Part shown: in pieces, positions 21,935 to 31,942 of the stretch
Layout of the letters: each line of letters begins with the position of its first letter
Numbering within the stretch: position 1 is the stretch's first letter
DNA from: Leptodontidium sp. MPI-SDFR-AT-0119
Lineage: Eukaryota; Ascomycota; Leotiomycetes; Helotiales; Leptodontidiaceae
Length of the DNA stretch: 64,000 nucleotides
Direction of reading: 5' to 3'
Assembly: GCA_020726505.1 (NCBI GenBank)
Contig: JAHLEZ010000003.1
Coordinates: forward strand, 930,001-994,000
Made by a program: the position numbers and the translations under genes
The notes under the pieces: generated by a model
Database searches by the model: none
Seen by the model: only the letters and a program-made list of their open reading frames with translations
What the model was told of the DNA's origin: nothing

Positions 21935-24159
21935 ATGGATACCGCACTCATCACTTTCATGGTGTACGTACAGATTCCCCTCTCGCTTTTTTCTGTTTCA
22001 ATGAATTTTCAGACGCAGTATTCCTCATACTCCTGCACACGAATTTTCATAAATTCGGATCGTTTGACTTCTGATCGACCGAGTGGTTCGAAGGGTTGAG
22101 AAGTTGAGAGGAATACCTGGTAACTACCAGCACTCATGTTGAAAGCCGAGTCGGTCGTTGAAGACACGGACAATGCTTTTCGAAGGACATTTGTCATTCC
22201 TAAACATGTCTCGTCTGACCTCAAAAGAAAACATGAGATACGTCTGCCACATCAGCTGTCATTTGATGCAGAACCCGAATCTGCACTTGCTTGCGAATTG
22301 AGGTATTGCCATCTCCAATTGGGAAGTCCACAATTGTTTGATCGTCGAGGAACACTCAAATTGAACCGAAGAGCCTCTTCCCCCCCCCCCCCCCCCCCCC
22401 CCCCCCAATTCTTGGCGTCACCGGCAGTTTCTAGGAAATTGGCCATTTGGTTGAAATGACAGCCCAAACATCCATCTAAATACCAAACGGTGTTATACTT
22501 CTGTTCGGCCGTCCGAGGTTTTATTGAGCGGGGAAGATGTGCCGTTTCAACTTTACCTGCCACCGATCATCAATTTATGAGCGACATCTCCCCACGAATT
22601 TTCCGATCGTTTCCATATATAGTATCGCAATCATTGTTTCACTTGGCTAACTTACCACAGTCAAACACCCCACTCGACTCAATCGGTTCATTTGATTGGA
22701 TCATGGGACAACTTTACCAAACATTACCCAATGGAACGCGACATCAGACGATCACGATCCCAGTGGCGCGGCTGCTATGCTTTTGAGGACATCATCTGCG
22801 ATGGGGATGGTGGGAGCAGTCCAAAACGAACAGGTGGTTTGAAGATGGGCTCCACTTATTATTACTACGTATGTTTTCTATCCGAAACTTTAACAAACAT
22901 GGAGCTCATGATCTATATAGTACGAGCTGGACGACGGAACAGAACACTACGACGCGTCGATCCCGTCTACCACCACATGTCCTTACCTCCCAGGTCAACC
23001 GGTCAATCTTCTCTTTGTCCCAATTGAAGTTCAACCTCTGCGATATCGCAGTGCTTCCATGAGTTCAATGGCCAACGGAGATATCAAGACGATGAACCCT
23101 GCCGACAAGTTTATGACCCCAAGACCTCCTCCACCGCCCCCCTCGCTGCCACGTTTGAATACGTCGTCATCGGTACTCATGAAGAAACGATCAGCACGCT
23201 CGCTTTCACCAAAGCCAGAAAAGCCGGCATGGTCACCAAGGTTATTTTTCGGTCTTCGAATACCAAATCAACCTTCATCACCCTCTGTTGATACGCGCGG
23301 ACGTTCCTCTTCACTGGGCAAGGTCCAACGCGGAAGGGTCAATGCAAGTACACCAAACTTGAGGGAGGAGGCAAGGAAGGCGAGATCAGTACCACATACG
23401 AGAGAAGCATCACCCCAATCTTTCAAGAGGTCGCACTCTAGGGATCCATCACCGTTACGAAACTTGGTCCAAGAGAACAGCACGTACAACACTACCACTC
23501 TCGAGATCCCCGATGAGATTGAAGAGGAAGGTGAAGATGATGACAATTTCGCCAGCCAACTCAATCGTATGTCGTTTACGGAGAAGTGTATCACGCCACT
23601 TGCGCCTCCGCCGTCGGGCCTACGCTCTCCACCCGCTCGATTCCGGTCTGCAAGCACAGCAAAGGATATGCAGAAGCCCCTCCCTCAACTTCCAGAAGAA
23701 GAACTTCTACCTCAACCCCTCCGACTCCGTCCCGCCCTCTCTGTAGCCGACCTTCCTCGCTCCCACTTCTCAACCTCAACTATCGCATCCTCTATCACCT
23801 CACCAACCGACAGTCACTTTAGCTTCGGCTCCGAACACTCCATCTCCTCCGACGTCAACGATGATGATGAGGACCTCGCAGCAGACGTTGGCAGCGGTGA
23901 TGAATCTACCTACAGTCCTATTCTAGCCGACATTCCAGCAGGAGGGTTCAGTGGATACAGTCTCCCAGAAGCTGATTACGCCTCCGAGCAGACCTTGAGA
24001 AAGGAAACTCCACAGTCGCAGCTCTCAGCAACAACCTCCAGCCGCACAACATTCGGCGCTACCCATCAAGCATTCGAACCTGAGGTTGAGCAGATGACTG
24101 CACTCCAACAACTTCTCAGCGAGATGGGATATCTCGGTGATGTCATTGTCGGGAAGTGA
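21935..24159 (+). CDS. CBM48 / AMPK-type glycogen-binding domain protein with disordered Ser/Pro-rich tail
   Basis: Three exons (21935-21963, 22661-22868, 22921-24159) give 491 residues. Exon 1 encodes only MDTALITFM plus part of a codon; a 697-nt intron (donor gtacgt, acceptor ccacag) leads to the domain. Residues about 20-110 match the fungal CBM48 / AMPK-beta glycogen-binding pattern: VHLIGSWDNFTKHYPMERD, QWRGCYAFEDIICDGD, KRTGGLKMGSTYYYYYELDDG, then PGQPVNLLFVPIEVQ. This fold binds glycogen or starch-like glucans. The remaining 370 residues are Ser/Pro-rich and probably disordered, with PRPPPPPPSLPRL, an acidic block (DEIEEEGEDDDN) and a conserved-looking end (MTALQQLLSEMGYLGDVIVG). No catalytic domain is present. 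Cytosolic regulation or scaffolding on glycogen is an inference. Confidence 0.82.
22380..22406 (+). repeat. homopolymer of 27 C inside the long first intron
   Basis: Uninterrupted run of 27 cytosines within the 697-nt intron 1 of the CBM48 gene. Confidence 0.9.
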
Positions 24160-25501
24160 GCGAGCTTGCCTCTATTGTTGATATGTCTCCGTTCTGTCAC
24201 TAAAGCTTTCTCTGTATAAATTGTTGATCGATTTTCTCTTGTTTTGATTTTTTTGTTAGCCAGGAGCTAGAACGGATTCGGAACAGACTTCTGCACCTGG
24301 AGCTTTCTTTTTGGGATATTTTGGCTCTTGAGCATTTAGCGTGGAGTTCTGGCATGGATTGATCTGAGCGATTAGCGTGGGAAGATGGGATTTCAGGGGA
24401 TCGGATCTTGTCTTGATTCTTCCTTGGTGGAGATGTTTGTTGTTTATCCTTGTTTGCTGCCGAGGCCTGTATCTCCTATTGTGGTGCATATGGAAGGCTG
24501 GGAAAAGGTCGGGCTCCCGCGGTGGGATGGAGAATGGAAGGAAGGAAAAGGACGATACCCCTATGACTGGTTTCATTTGTCGGAATAGAAGGAATGGCAT
24601 GTGGCAAGAAATGGACAGACAGGTCTGGCAGGATGGACTTGGTGCTGGGTGCTGGTTTGTGGTATAGATGAAATGGGATGGATTGATCGAATGTATGGAC
24701 AGAGTACAGTAGTGATAGGATCAGATGAATCGAGATGAGCTCAGAATAGAGTAGAAGAGAGATGGCTGAAATGAAATGAATTATAAAGAGACACCAAAAA
24801 GACCAAACTTTTCCTGCTGCTTCATTGTGCCTTGTGATAAGATAGTACCCCTCTGAGCTAGTTAGGTATTTCCTTAACTAAACTGATTTGAAACTGGACT
24901 TTACCCGTGACTTTCTGTACAACACCAAGATAGGGGCGGGCTCGCTTACCACCTCCGAAGTTTTTATGTGTTTGCTTTGCCCCAGGAGGGGGAGAGAGAA
25001 GAACAAGTAGTAAGAAAATCTACTAATTGAATCACGGGGAAAGGCTCTGGTTTTAAGTCTTGTCGATATGCAAAACCAATTTTTTTGGGGTATTTTTCTG
25101 CTACTACTGCTGCTTTCGCTGCTGTTGCTTTGATTTTCTGTGATGTAGTTAGTAGTTCGTAGTTGGCACCCTCTCACACATCGACTCATCCCCCTACTAG
25201 AGCTACGCCTAAGACTATCTGCCGAACTAAGAAGAAGAAAGTGATCATAGAAAGAAAGTAAACAATAAAGAACGCCGCCTCGCCCATGTTCACGCAAGCT
25301 TGTTGAAAAGAAATGCGCCCTCCACTGTCTATGACCTTCCGTCGAGAGTTTGTTGAAAAGAAGGAGAAGAGGAAAAACGATAAGAATAAAAAACACCCCC
25401 GACACGCTCCACCACCAACAAAACCCAACTTCAGCCTCTCTCCCCAACCCATCACCTCCCCAAAGAGTTAGTACCAAGCCCAAGCCAATGGGCACCTGAT
25501 G
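24160..25501. other. convergent intergenic region between CBM48 gene and ENA ATPase
   Basis: Both genes end into this region. ORFs at 24256-24667 and 24878-25495 are of poor composition and unsupported. No RNA gene or transposon remnant seen. Confidence 0.5.
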
Positions 25502-28500
25502 TCAATCAGTCTTCTCAAAGTACGCCGCAAAAGCCTTCTTCTCAAGATCATCATCATGCTTTCCCCCCCTCATCCTCTCCGTCCTCCTGAAATAAACCCT
25601 CTTCCCCCACTTCCAAGCCTCGGCGCCCGCAAAGAACAGCACGGCTTCAATAAACACAATCCCCCACTCCCAGCTGATCCCCGTATGCTTGAAAACCTTG
25701 TGGTTCAACACGGGGATATACAGCGTCGGGAAGATGGTCACGAAGCCCGCTATCACGGCCCAGAAGAGGAACTTGTTCCTCCACACGTCGATGGCCCATT
25801 GCGTGAAGTATTTGTCGCTCTTGGGCTGCATGCGGAAGAACGAGCGGCGCATGTTGACCATTTCCCATGCGAGGAAGAGCGCGAACCAGGTGAGGCAGAC
25901 GAAGGTCGTTGCGCGTGCCCGGAAGACGGTGTCGCATTCGGGGGAGTAGCTGTTGTTGCAGTTGGTGCCGAGGTTGCCGTCGCCGAAACCGAAGAGGACG
26001 AGGGAGAAGGAGGAGAGGCATAGTGCCGCCATCCAGAGGCCGTAGGCGAGCATGTCGACCATTACTTCCCAGGTGAAGACGCCGACTTCCATGGGGTGCG
26101 GGGGACGTGTCATGATGTCTGGTGCGGGTGCTTCGAAGCCCAGGCCCATATCTGGCATACCTTGGAGGGTGTTAGTAATGTTTGTTTGTTTACATTGCAT
26201 TGCATTGCATTCGGTTCGGTTGTCTTGAGAATGTGTTGGTTGGGAAGAAGGGAGAACTCACCAGATGTAATCATAATAACCCACAGAATCTCAACCGGAG
26301 CGAGCGGGAACACAGAGAGTTTACTCTCATCCTTAAACGCCAGGCCGATCAACAGCGTACAAGCCTGGGCGATGTTCTCAGCCAGCAAATGCAGGATAAA
26401 TTTCTGGATATTGTCGAACATGCGGCGTCCCTCCTCGACGGCATTCAAAATCGAAGCAAAGTTATCGTCTGTGAGGACGATGTCAGACGCATCCTTCGCT
26501 ACGTCTGAGCCTGCAAGACCCATAGCGATACCGACATCCGCTCGTTTGAGAGAGGGGGAATCGTTCACGCCGTCGCCGGTCATAGCTGCGAATTTGCCGC
26601 GGCGGTGGAGGGCTTCGATCATGTTCACTTTGGTGGTTGGCGAGCATCTGGCGATGACGAGAGGGAGGAGTGGGAGAGCGTCGATCTCGGCTTCAGATAA
26701 CTTGTCGAATTGTCCGGCTGTCATGACCATTGCTGCGGCTTTGTCTGCCGAGACGGCGGCCATGTTGGAGGGCAGGATGCCGACTTGGAGGGCGATGGCT
26801 CGCGCGGTACTGGGGTGGTCGCCTGTGAGCATGTGGACGGCGATTCCAGAAGCGTGGCATTCTGTGACAGCACCAGCAGTTTCTGGGCGGGGAGGATCGT
26901 AAAGTCCGACGAGGCCCCGAAAGACCAGGTCACATTCGATGGTGCTGCGTTCTGGGACTTTCAGCTCGTCGATTGGTTGGGAGAGTTGTTTGCTTGCTAG
27001 GGCGAGGACTCGAAGGCCTTGGCTGGCTAGAGCTTCCATGTTTTCGAGAATCTGGTTGCGGATATCTTCAGACAGTTCTGTCTGGCCAGTGGGGAGGATG
27101 ATGGTAGAGCAAGATTCGAAGACTCGCTCGACAGCTCCCTTGGTGAATACCATGGACTCGGAGTCGGATTCAAATACCACAGACATCTTCTTGATAGTCG
27201 AGTCGAATGGGTATTCAGCACGTTGCTTCCAGATAGCATCATCGTTGTCAGATGTCCAGCGGGAGCGGTTCCAGTCGAATCTCGCAGCGAAGACTTGAAT
27301 GGCGATATCGGTGGGATCACCGCGAGCTTTCCACTCGCCCTCGGTGTTGTGCACGTTGGCTAGGTTAGCAAGAGCAGCGATAGTAAGGAATTGTTCGAGA
27401 TCCTTATTGTCCTTGAGCAAGCCTGCTGGTGATACAGCTGGGCCGTCTGACTTCTTCTCATCATCCTCCTTTCTTGGTTCTGTCTCACTGAGTGACAGAT
27501 CACCGATAGTAGGATCAATGGGGTTTTCGGAGGTTCCTACAGTGTAGGTGCCTCTGCTTGGGATCCATGCCTTCTTGACGACCATTTTGCCTTGCGTGAG
27601 AGTACCAGTTTTGTCCGAGCAAATATCTTTCAAACGATTAGCTTCTGTGAGACGGAATCTGACTTGTGAAACATACCAGTAACACCCCCGAGTGCTTCGA
27701 GCGAGTCCAAACTTCTCACAATCACGTTCCTCTTGCTCATACGTTTAGTCCCAGCGGCCATTGTAATTGTCAACACTACGATGAGTGAAGCTGGAATCAT
27801 GGAGAGACCAGTCGCAACAGCATAAATGATAACCTCGGTATTGCTAGAAAACTCGTTGGCTCCCAGAACAATGATGGCACAAACAACAGCGATTCCTAGG
27901 AGGAGCAGTGCGAGTTTTGACAGTTTCCGTTGCAGAGGGGTTCCGACGTTGACACCAAGAAATCGACCGATGAAGTCGCTGGTAGTGAGGCCCCATGCTT
28001 GGACATAACGGTAGGGCTTTGCGGAGCCATCTGGCTTGCGCTTGACGGGCCTTCTCTTGGACTTCTTGCCACGAAGAGCAGCAGCGATAGAACCGATTTC
28101 AGTCGTCATGCCGGTGGCGAAGACGATTCCACGGCCTCGTCCCTTGGTGACTGTGGAGGAGCTGTAGATGACATTCAAACGATCGCCGGGTCCAGTATCA
28201 GCGTCGAAGGTGGAGTGAGCCTCCTTTTGAACAGGTAGCGATTCGCCGGTAAGCAAAGCTTCATCGGTCTCGAAGTTCATGGCTTCGACAAGTCTTGCAG
28301 GAATTAGCATATGATCCTTAGATTATTTCTTGTAAGGAAGACCTATGACTTGCCGAATATCAGCAGGAACAGTGTCGCCTACTTTGACCTCCACGAGGTC
28401 GCCAAAAACGAGTTGGGCTGTGGGGACCACAATATTCTTGCCCTCACGAATAGCATTGGCAGTAGGCGAGCTCAACGAACGAAGGGAATCCATAGTCTTC

Positions 28501-28937
28501 TCAGCGCTGTACTCCTGAAAGAAGCCAACGACGATATTCAACACAATGACGGCAGAGATGACTCCACCCTCAATGTATGAACCGATTCCGAAACTGACAG
28601 CCATGGCCAGGATGAGCACCTATAGAATAGGATCAGAACATCTGTGATCGGAGAAGGAACGTGTGGTACGCTTAACTAGAGTCATTGCGTTCGCAACCTG
28701 TCGCAAGAGGATCTTGGCTGGGTTGACGCCAGGACCATCGTCCAGTTCATTGGGGCCATGCTTCTCCTGTCGAGATTTGGCTTCGGCTTCAGTTAGACCA
28801 TCGAGGAGGTTTGCACCTGTCTCGGCCGCGAGCTGGTCGGCGGTCAATTGGTGAGGGAGGGCTGAGAGAGGTTCATTGGCCTGCCCAGATACATGAGCTG
28901 CAGGCTCGTCCCCTTTGCCTTTGCCTTTATCAGACAT
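25502..28937 (-). CDS. ENA-type sodium/potassium-exporting P-type ATPase (type IID)
   Basis: Five minus-strand exons (28937-28677, 28619-28354, 28293-27677, 27626-26262, 26160-25502) give 1055 residues, the normal ENA length. The N-terminal cation-ATPase domain is followed by TM1-2 (VLILAMAVSFGIG), the actuator LLTGESLPV (191-194), TM3-4 with a metal-site-like ATGLSMIPASLIVVLT, the phosphorylation motif DKTGTLTQGK (Asp386), the nucleotide loop KGA (about 544) and LTGDHP, the hinge TGDGVNDSP (731-737), and a C-terminal TM bundle. ENA pumps extrude Na+ (and K+) at the plasma membrane in salt or alkaline conditions. Intron 2 (28353-28294) has a GC donor (GCAAGT); splicing there restores ADIR-LVEAMNFE. 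The ATG at 28937 is the first in frame; only a TTG lies upstream. Confidence 0.93.
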
Positions 28938-30803
28938 GGCCGTCGATTCCTCGAGGCTAGATTTGTTTCGTTGCTTCAAGTTATTCGTAGCGTTTATTGC
29001 AGTAAATCGAGTTCCTCAAAGATCTTGCGAGCTCTTCAGGCTGAGGCTGAGGCTGAAGCTGATTTGACTGAGAGTAAACAACAGCTGTATGTTGATGTAG
29101 GAAGCAAAAGATGAATGGCCGGCCTTCGTCTTTATACAACACCGGCCAGCCCAGACTCGTCACATCACATCACGTCACGGCTCTCGCCTTCCCCACATCG
29201 CGTTAAGCAAAGAGATAAAATGCAGGCGCCAAGAAATCCTTGGCACATGGCAAAGGAATCTGAATAAAACACCCCCAAGCATCCTATCCAGTTCACGTCA
29301 ACGGCCAGTGTCTCGTCCAGGGAGGTGAATGTTCTCCCAAGACAATATTTTCTGGGCGGTGGTGTTTACAGGCTTCGCTTAGCAACGAAGAGCGATAGGA
29401 GCCTTGGCTAGGCTGGATAATAGCCGAAGTTCCGGGGCCGTAGTGGAGGCGAGAAGGTAGAGTTTTCAGGACCCAAGCCCAGCCAAGTTGGCATTTGCCC
29501 CAACTGTGCAAACGAGCATTCTGGGCACAGGTCGGTGAGTTGATAAGGAAATATTGCTACCAATCAATTGTACCACAGTTTATTCATCATGGGAGTGGTG
29601 GGAGGAGGGTTGACTCGCAAGGCGACCCCCATTGTGTTGACGAATCCGGCAGATTTTGAGAGAGTTCTTCTGTCTTTCCCTCCTGTCTGGGGAAGTGCGA
29701 CATGGATATACGCAGACTGCAGTACTTACTGTATAACTCACTAAATTCATAGAATACCTAGAAACTATAACCGAGGTAAATATGGGGTTTATTTGTCCAA
29801 AGTCAAGATCCGAATGGTTCAATCCTCAAACAGGGAGTTACAACACAAAATCTCTAGGTCGAACATTAAGCTCAAGTCGAATGGGCTGAGATTGGAGTGG
29901 TAGAGGACAAACTCCCTATGGATATGGTATCGAAGCTTGTTATCTCCTTCGCCGATAACGATGGCCATCATGGTTGCGAAAGAGATGGTTTTGTTTTTGG
30001 TCTGAGGAGTTGGTTTGTTAATTTTGTTCGATGGAGGGAGAAGAGGGCTGCTTTTGTCGGTCTAGAAGGCTCAACTCGGTAGGCTCCCGTCAGCTCAGTG
30101 AATTCAACTCCATCGTAATCAAGTATCAATCTTTTGCCAAATCGGAAGGTGCTTCTAGGTTGTGTCTTGATATCGTTCACTCTTCAGCCATGTTATGCGA
30201 TCTGACGCTGCTCAAAAATTGAGAAAACCCAAACTTCACTTTCGGGGATGATCGCAAGCACCTCCTGGAATGCAAGTGGATCTCTACATTTCAGTCTTTC
30301 TTGAATTTGTGGACTGTATGGATTTCCACGCCAATTAAACTCATTTCCTTCTGTCTCTTCCAAAAGCGAGTTCCCGCTTAGCGAAGTCAACAAAACTTTG
30401 GCACCTGGTTTAGGTGAACAGCTCATCCTAGTTCAAGCAAACCAAAGATCAACGAGAAGAACACCTGCGAATGTTTTTCTTAGCCATGATTCCTGGAGAG
30501 ATAATGAGATAGTCTCCAACTTTTCATGCTAGCATAATTTTCACATTGATGGAAGTAGGTAAGAATATTACAAAAGGTGTATGTGATCGATGGGAATCCG
30601 TCTCCAGCACCACTTTAGAAAATTAGCAACGCTTCTATAATTGGATCTGAGCGGTACTATGCATGCCGACTGCATGGTATTATGTTCAGGACGTGCGGCA
30701 AAATCTCAAAAGAACGCTGACTGATGCAGACAAGCACTGCCTTCCACCTTCTCAATGGTGTTCAAACATGCCCCCACCTATTTAGTCTTGGACCAAGCCA
30801 CAT
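28938..30803. other. ATPase promoter and 1.9 kb of unassigned sequence
   Basis: The left part (to about 29300) is the upstream region of the ENA ATPase. Around 29970-30430, two minus-strand open stretches look more protein-like than chance (see findings) but could not be assigned. The rest shows nothing recognisable. Confidence 0.45.
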
Positions 30804-31572
30804 TCAAGCCGTAAAACCAGGCTCCAGAACCTTGTAGTCCTCGAGTTTAAGTTTTTTCGTAACAACCGTCGAGGTTTCCTGATGTACCTTCGACGCAGTC
30901 TCCCTATCCTCCCTCAACGCCAAAGCGACATCGAGGAGAAATCGTGGTGGGAACTCGTCCTCCTTGCCGTCCTGAAGCCGCGCCGCATCCATCCTCCCAA
31001 ACGCACAAATATCCACAAGCAGCTTTCTCAACATGCTATCAGGAGCTGTATTGTCGTAGGTCCAGGAGATGTCTATGGTTGATATTTTGCTGGTGTTTGG
31101 GTGTTTGATAATCTCTGCAGCGACGTGGTTTTGCAAGGTTGGCATCAGGAGTCGGTCGGCGAGGACCCAGATTCGACAGTAGCCAGAGAGTGCGAACACA
31201 GCCTTTCGTCTTTGTGTAGCCTGCCAGTGTACATCCAGTTCAAAACAAACCCGAAGGCGCCCGAAAGGCTAAAGTCATCGATGATCATAGTCTGACTTTG
31301 ACCTTCAAGGAAAGGACCGTTGAAGGCGGCGCGGAGGACGGGGGAGTAGTAACATGCGAACTCCTTGTAAATGGCAAATATTTTCGAGACGCTGCGTCCG
31401 ATGATGATCGTGACTATGGTGAGAGGATCGCTGGAAAATTGAGTTAGCTTGGCAGGATCGAAGGCTGGTCGAGTCATGCTGCAAAGCACCAGGTTGTAAC
31501 TCACGAGAAGCTGGGAGGGCCAGCAGCGGCTCCAGTGACAGCCCCTGCGGTACTCGTGGGAGACAGACCCAT
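30804..31572 (-). pseudogene. BTB/POZ domain gene with a frameshift (probable pseudogene)
   Basis: Minus strand. Exon 1 is 31572-31505 (starts MGLSPTSTAGAV) and exon 2 begins at 31430 after a ccag acceptor, phase 2. Exon 2 encodes a clear BTB core: DPLTIVTIIIGRSVSKIF, IYKEFACYYSPVLRAAFNG, LNWMYTGRLHKDER. At about 31200 the frame breaks. The homologous continuation (YCRIWVLADRLLMPTLQNHV, then SMLRKLLVDICAFGRMD, FPPRFLLDVALALRED and LKLEDYKVLEPG) is in another frame ending at 30804. There is no room for an intron between the two parts. It is closest to the gene at 7440 (shared EFA-YYSPVL, CAF and LEDY blocks), and both are broken in their C-terminal halves. Either an indel has inactivated it or there is a sequencing error. 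Confidence 0.75.
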
Positions 31573-31942
31573 CTTGACTTCATACAACATGTCAGCTTTA
31601 TTTCATGAGCTCCCATGCGGATAAGGTAGACCCCTGAAGACTTACCAGAGGATGCGTCGAAGTGAGGTTGCCAGAACATGAGTACTGGGCTGGGTGATGT
31701 GGCTCACTCTTGAAATAGGAAGGAGTGAGTAGGAATCATCTAGCAGGTTCGGAAAGAACCAGGCTGTACCCAACGGACGACGCTTGAGAGGAAGCAAGAT
31801 TGAAACTGGGTACAATTCAATATTTTCACCTGACAAACTGATGTTGAGGTACTTGACTACCATCCCAAAAAATCATACATTATCTATACCCTTTTATTCG
31901 CCAGCCATAGCCCATTTTTATACACAGAACAATCCCTTAGTT
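31573..31942. other. short intergenic region between CAS1-like gene and BTB pseudogene
   Basis: 370 bp holding the 3' flank of the CAS1-like gene and the upstream region of the BTB pseudogene. No other feature seen. Confidence 0.5.

Noticed and set aside
22136..22459. 107-residue ORF containing eight prolines
   Set aside because: Lies within intron 1 of the CBM48 gene; the prolines come from the C27 tract.
26096..26902. 268-residue plus-strand ORF
   Set aside because: Antisense to the well-supported ENA ATPase; composition follows the codons of the opposite strand.
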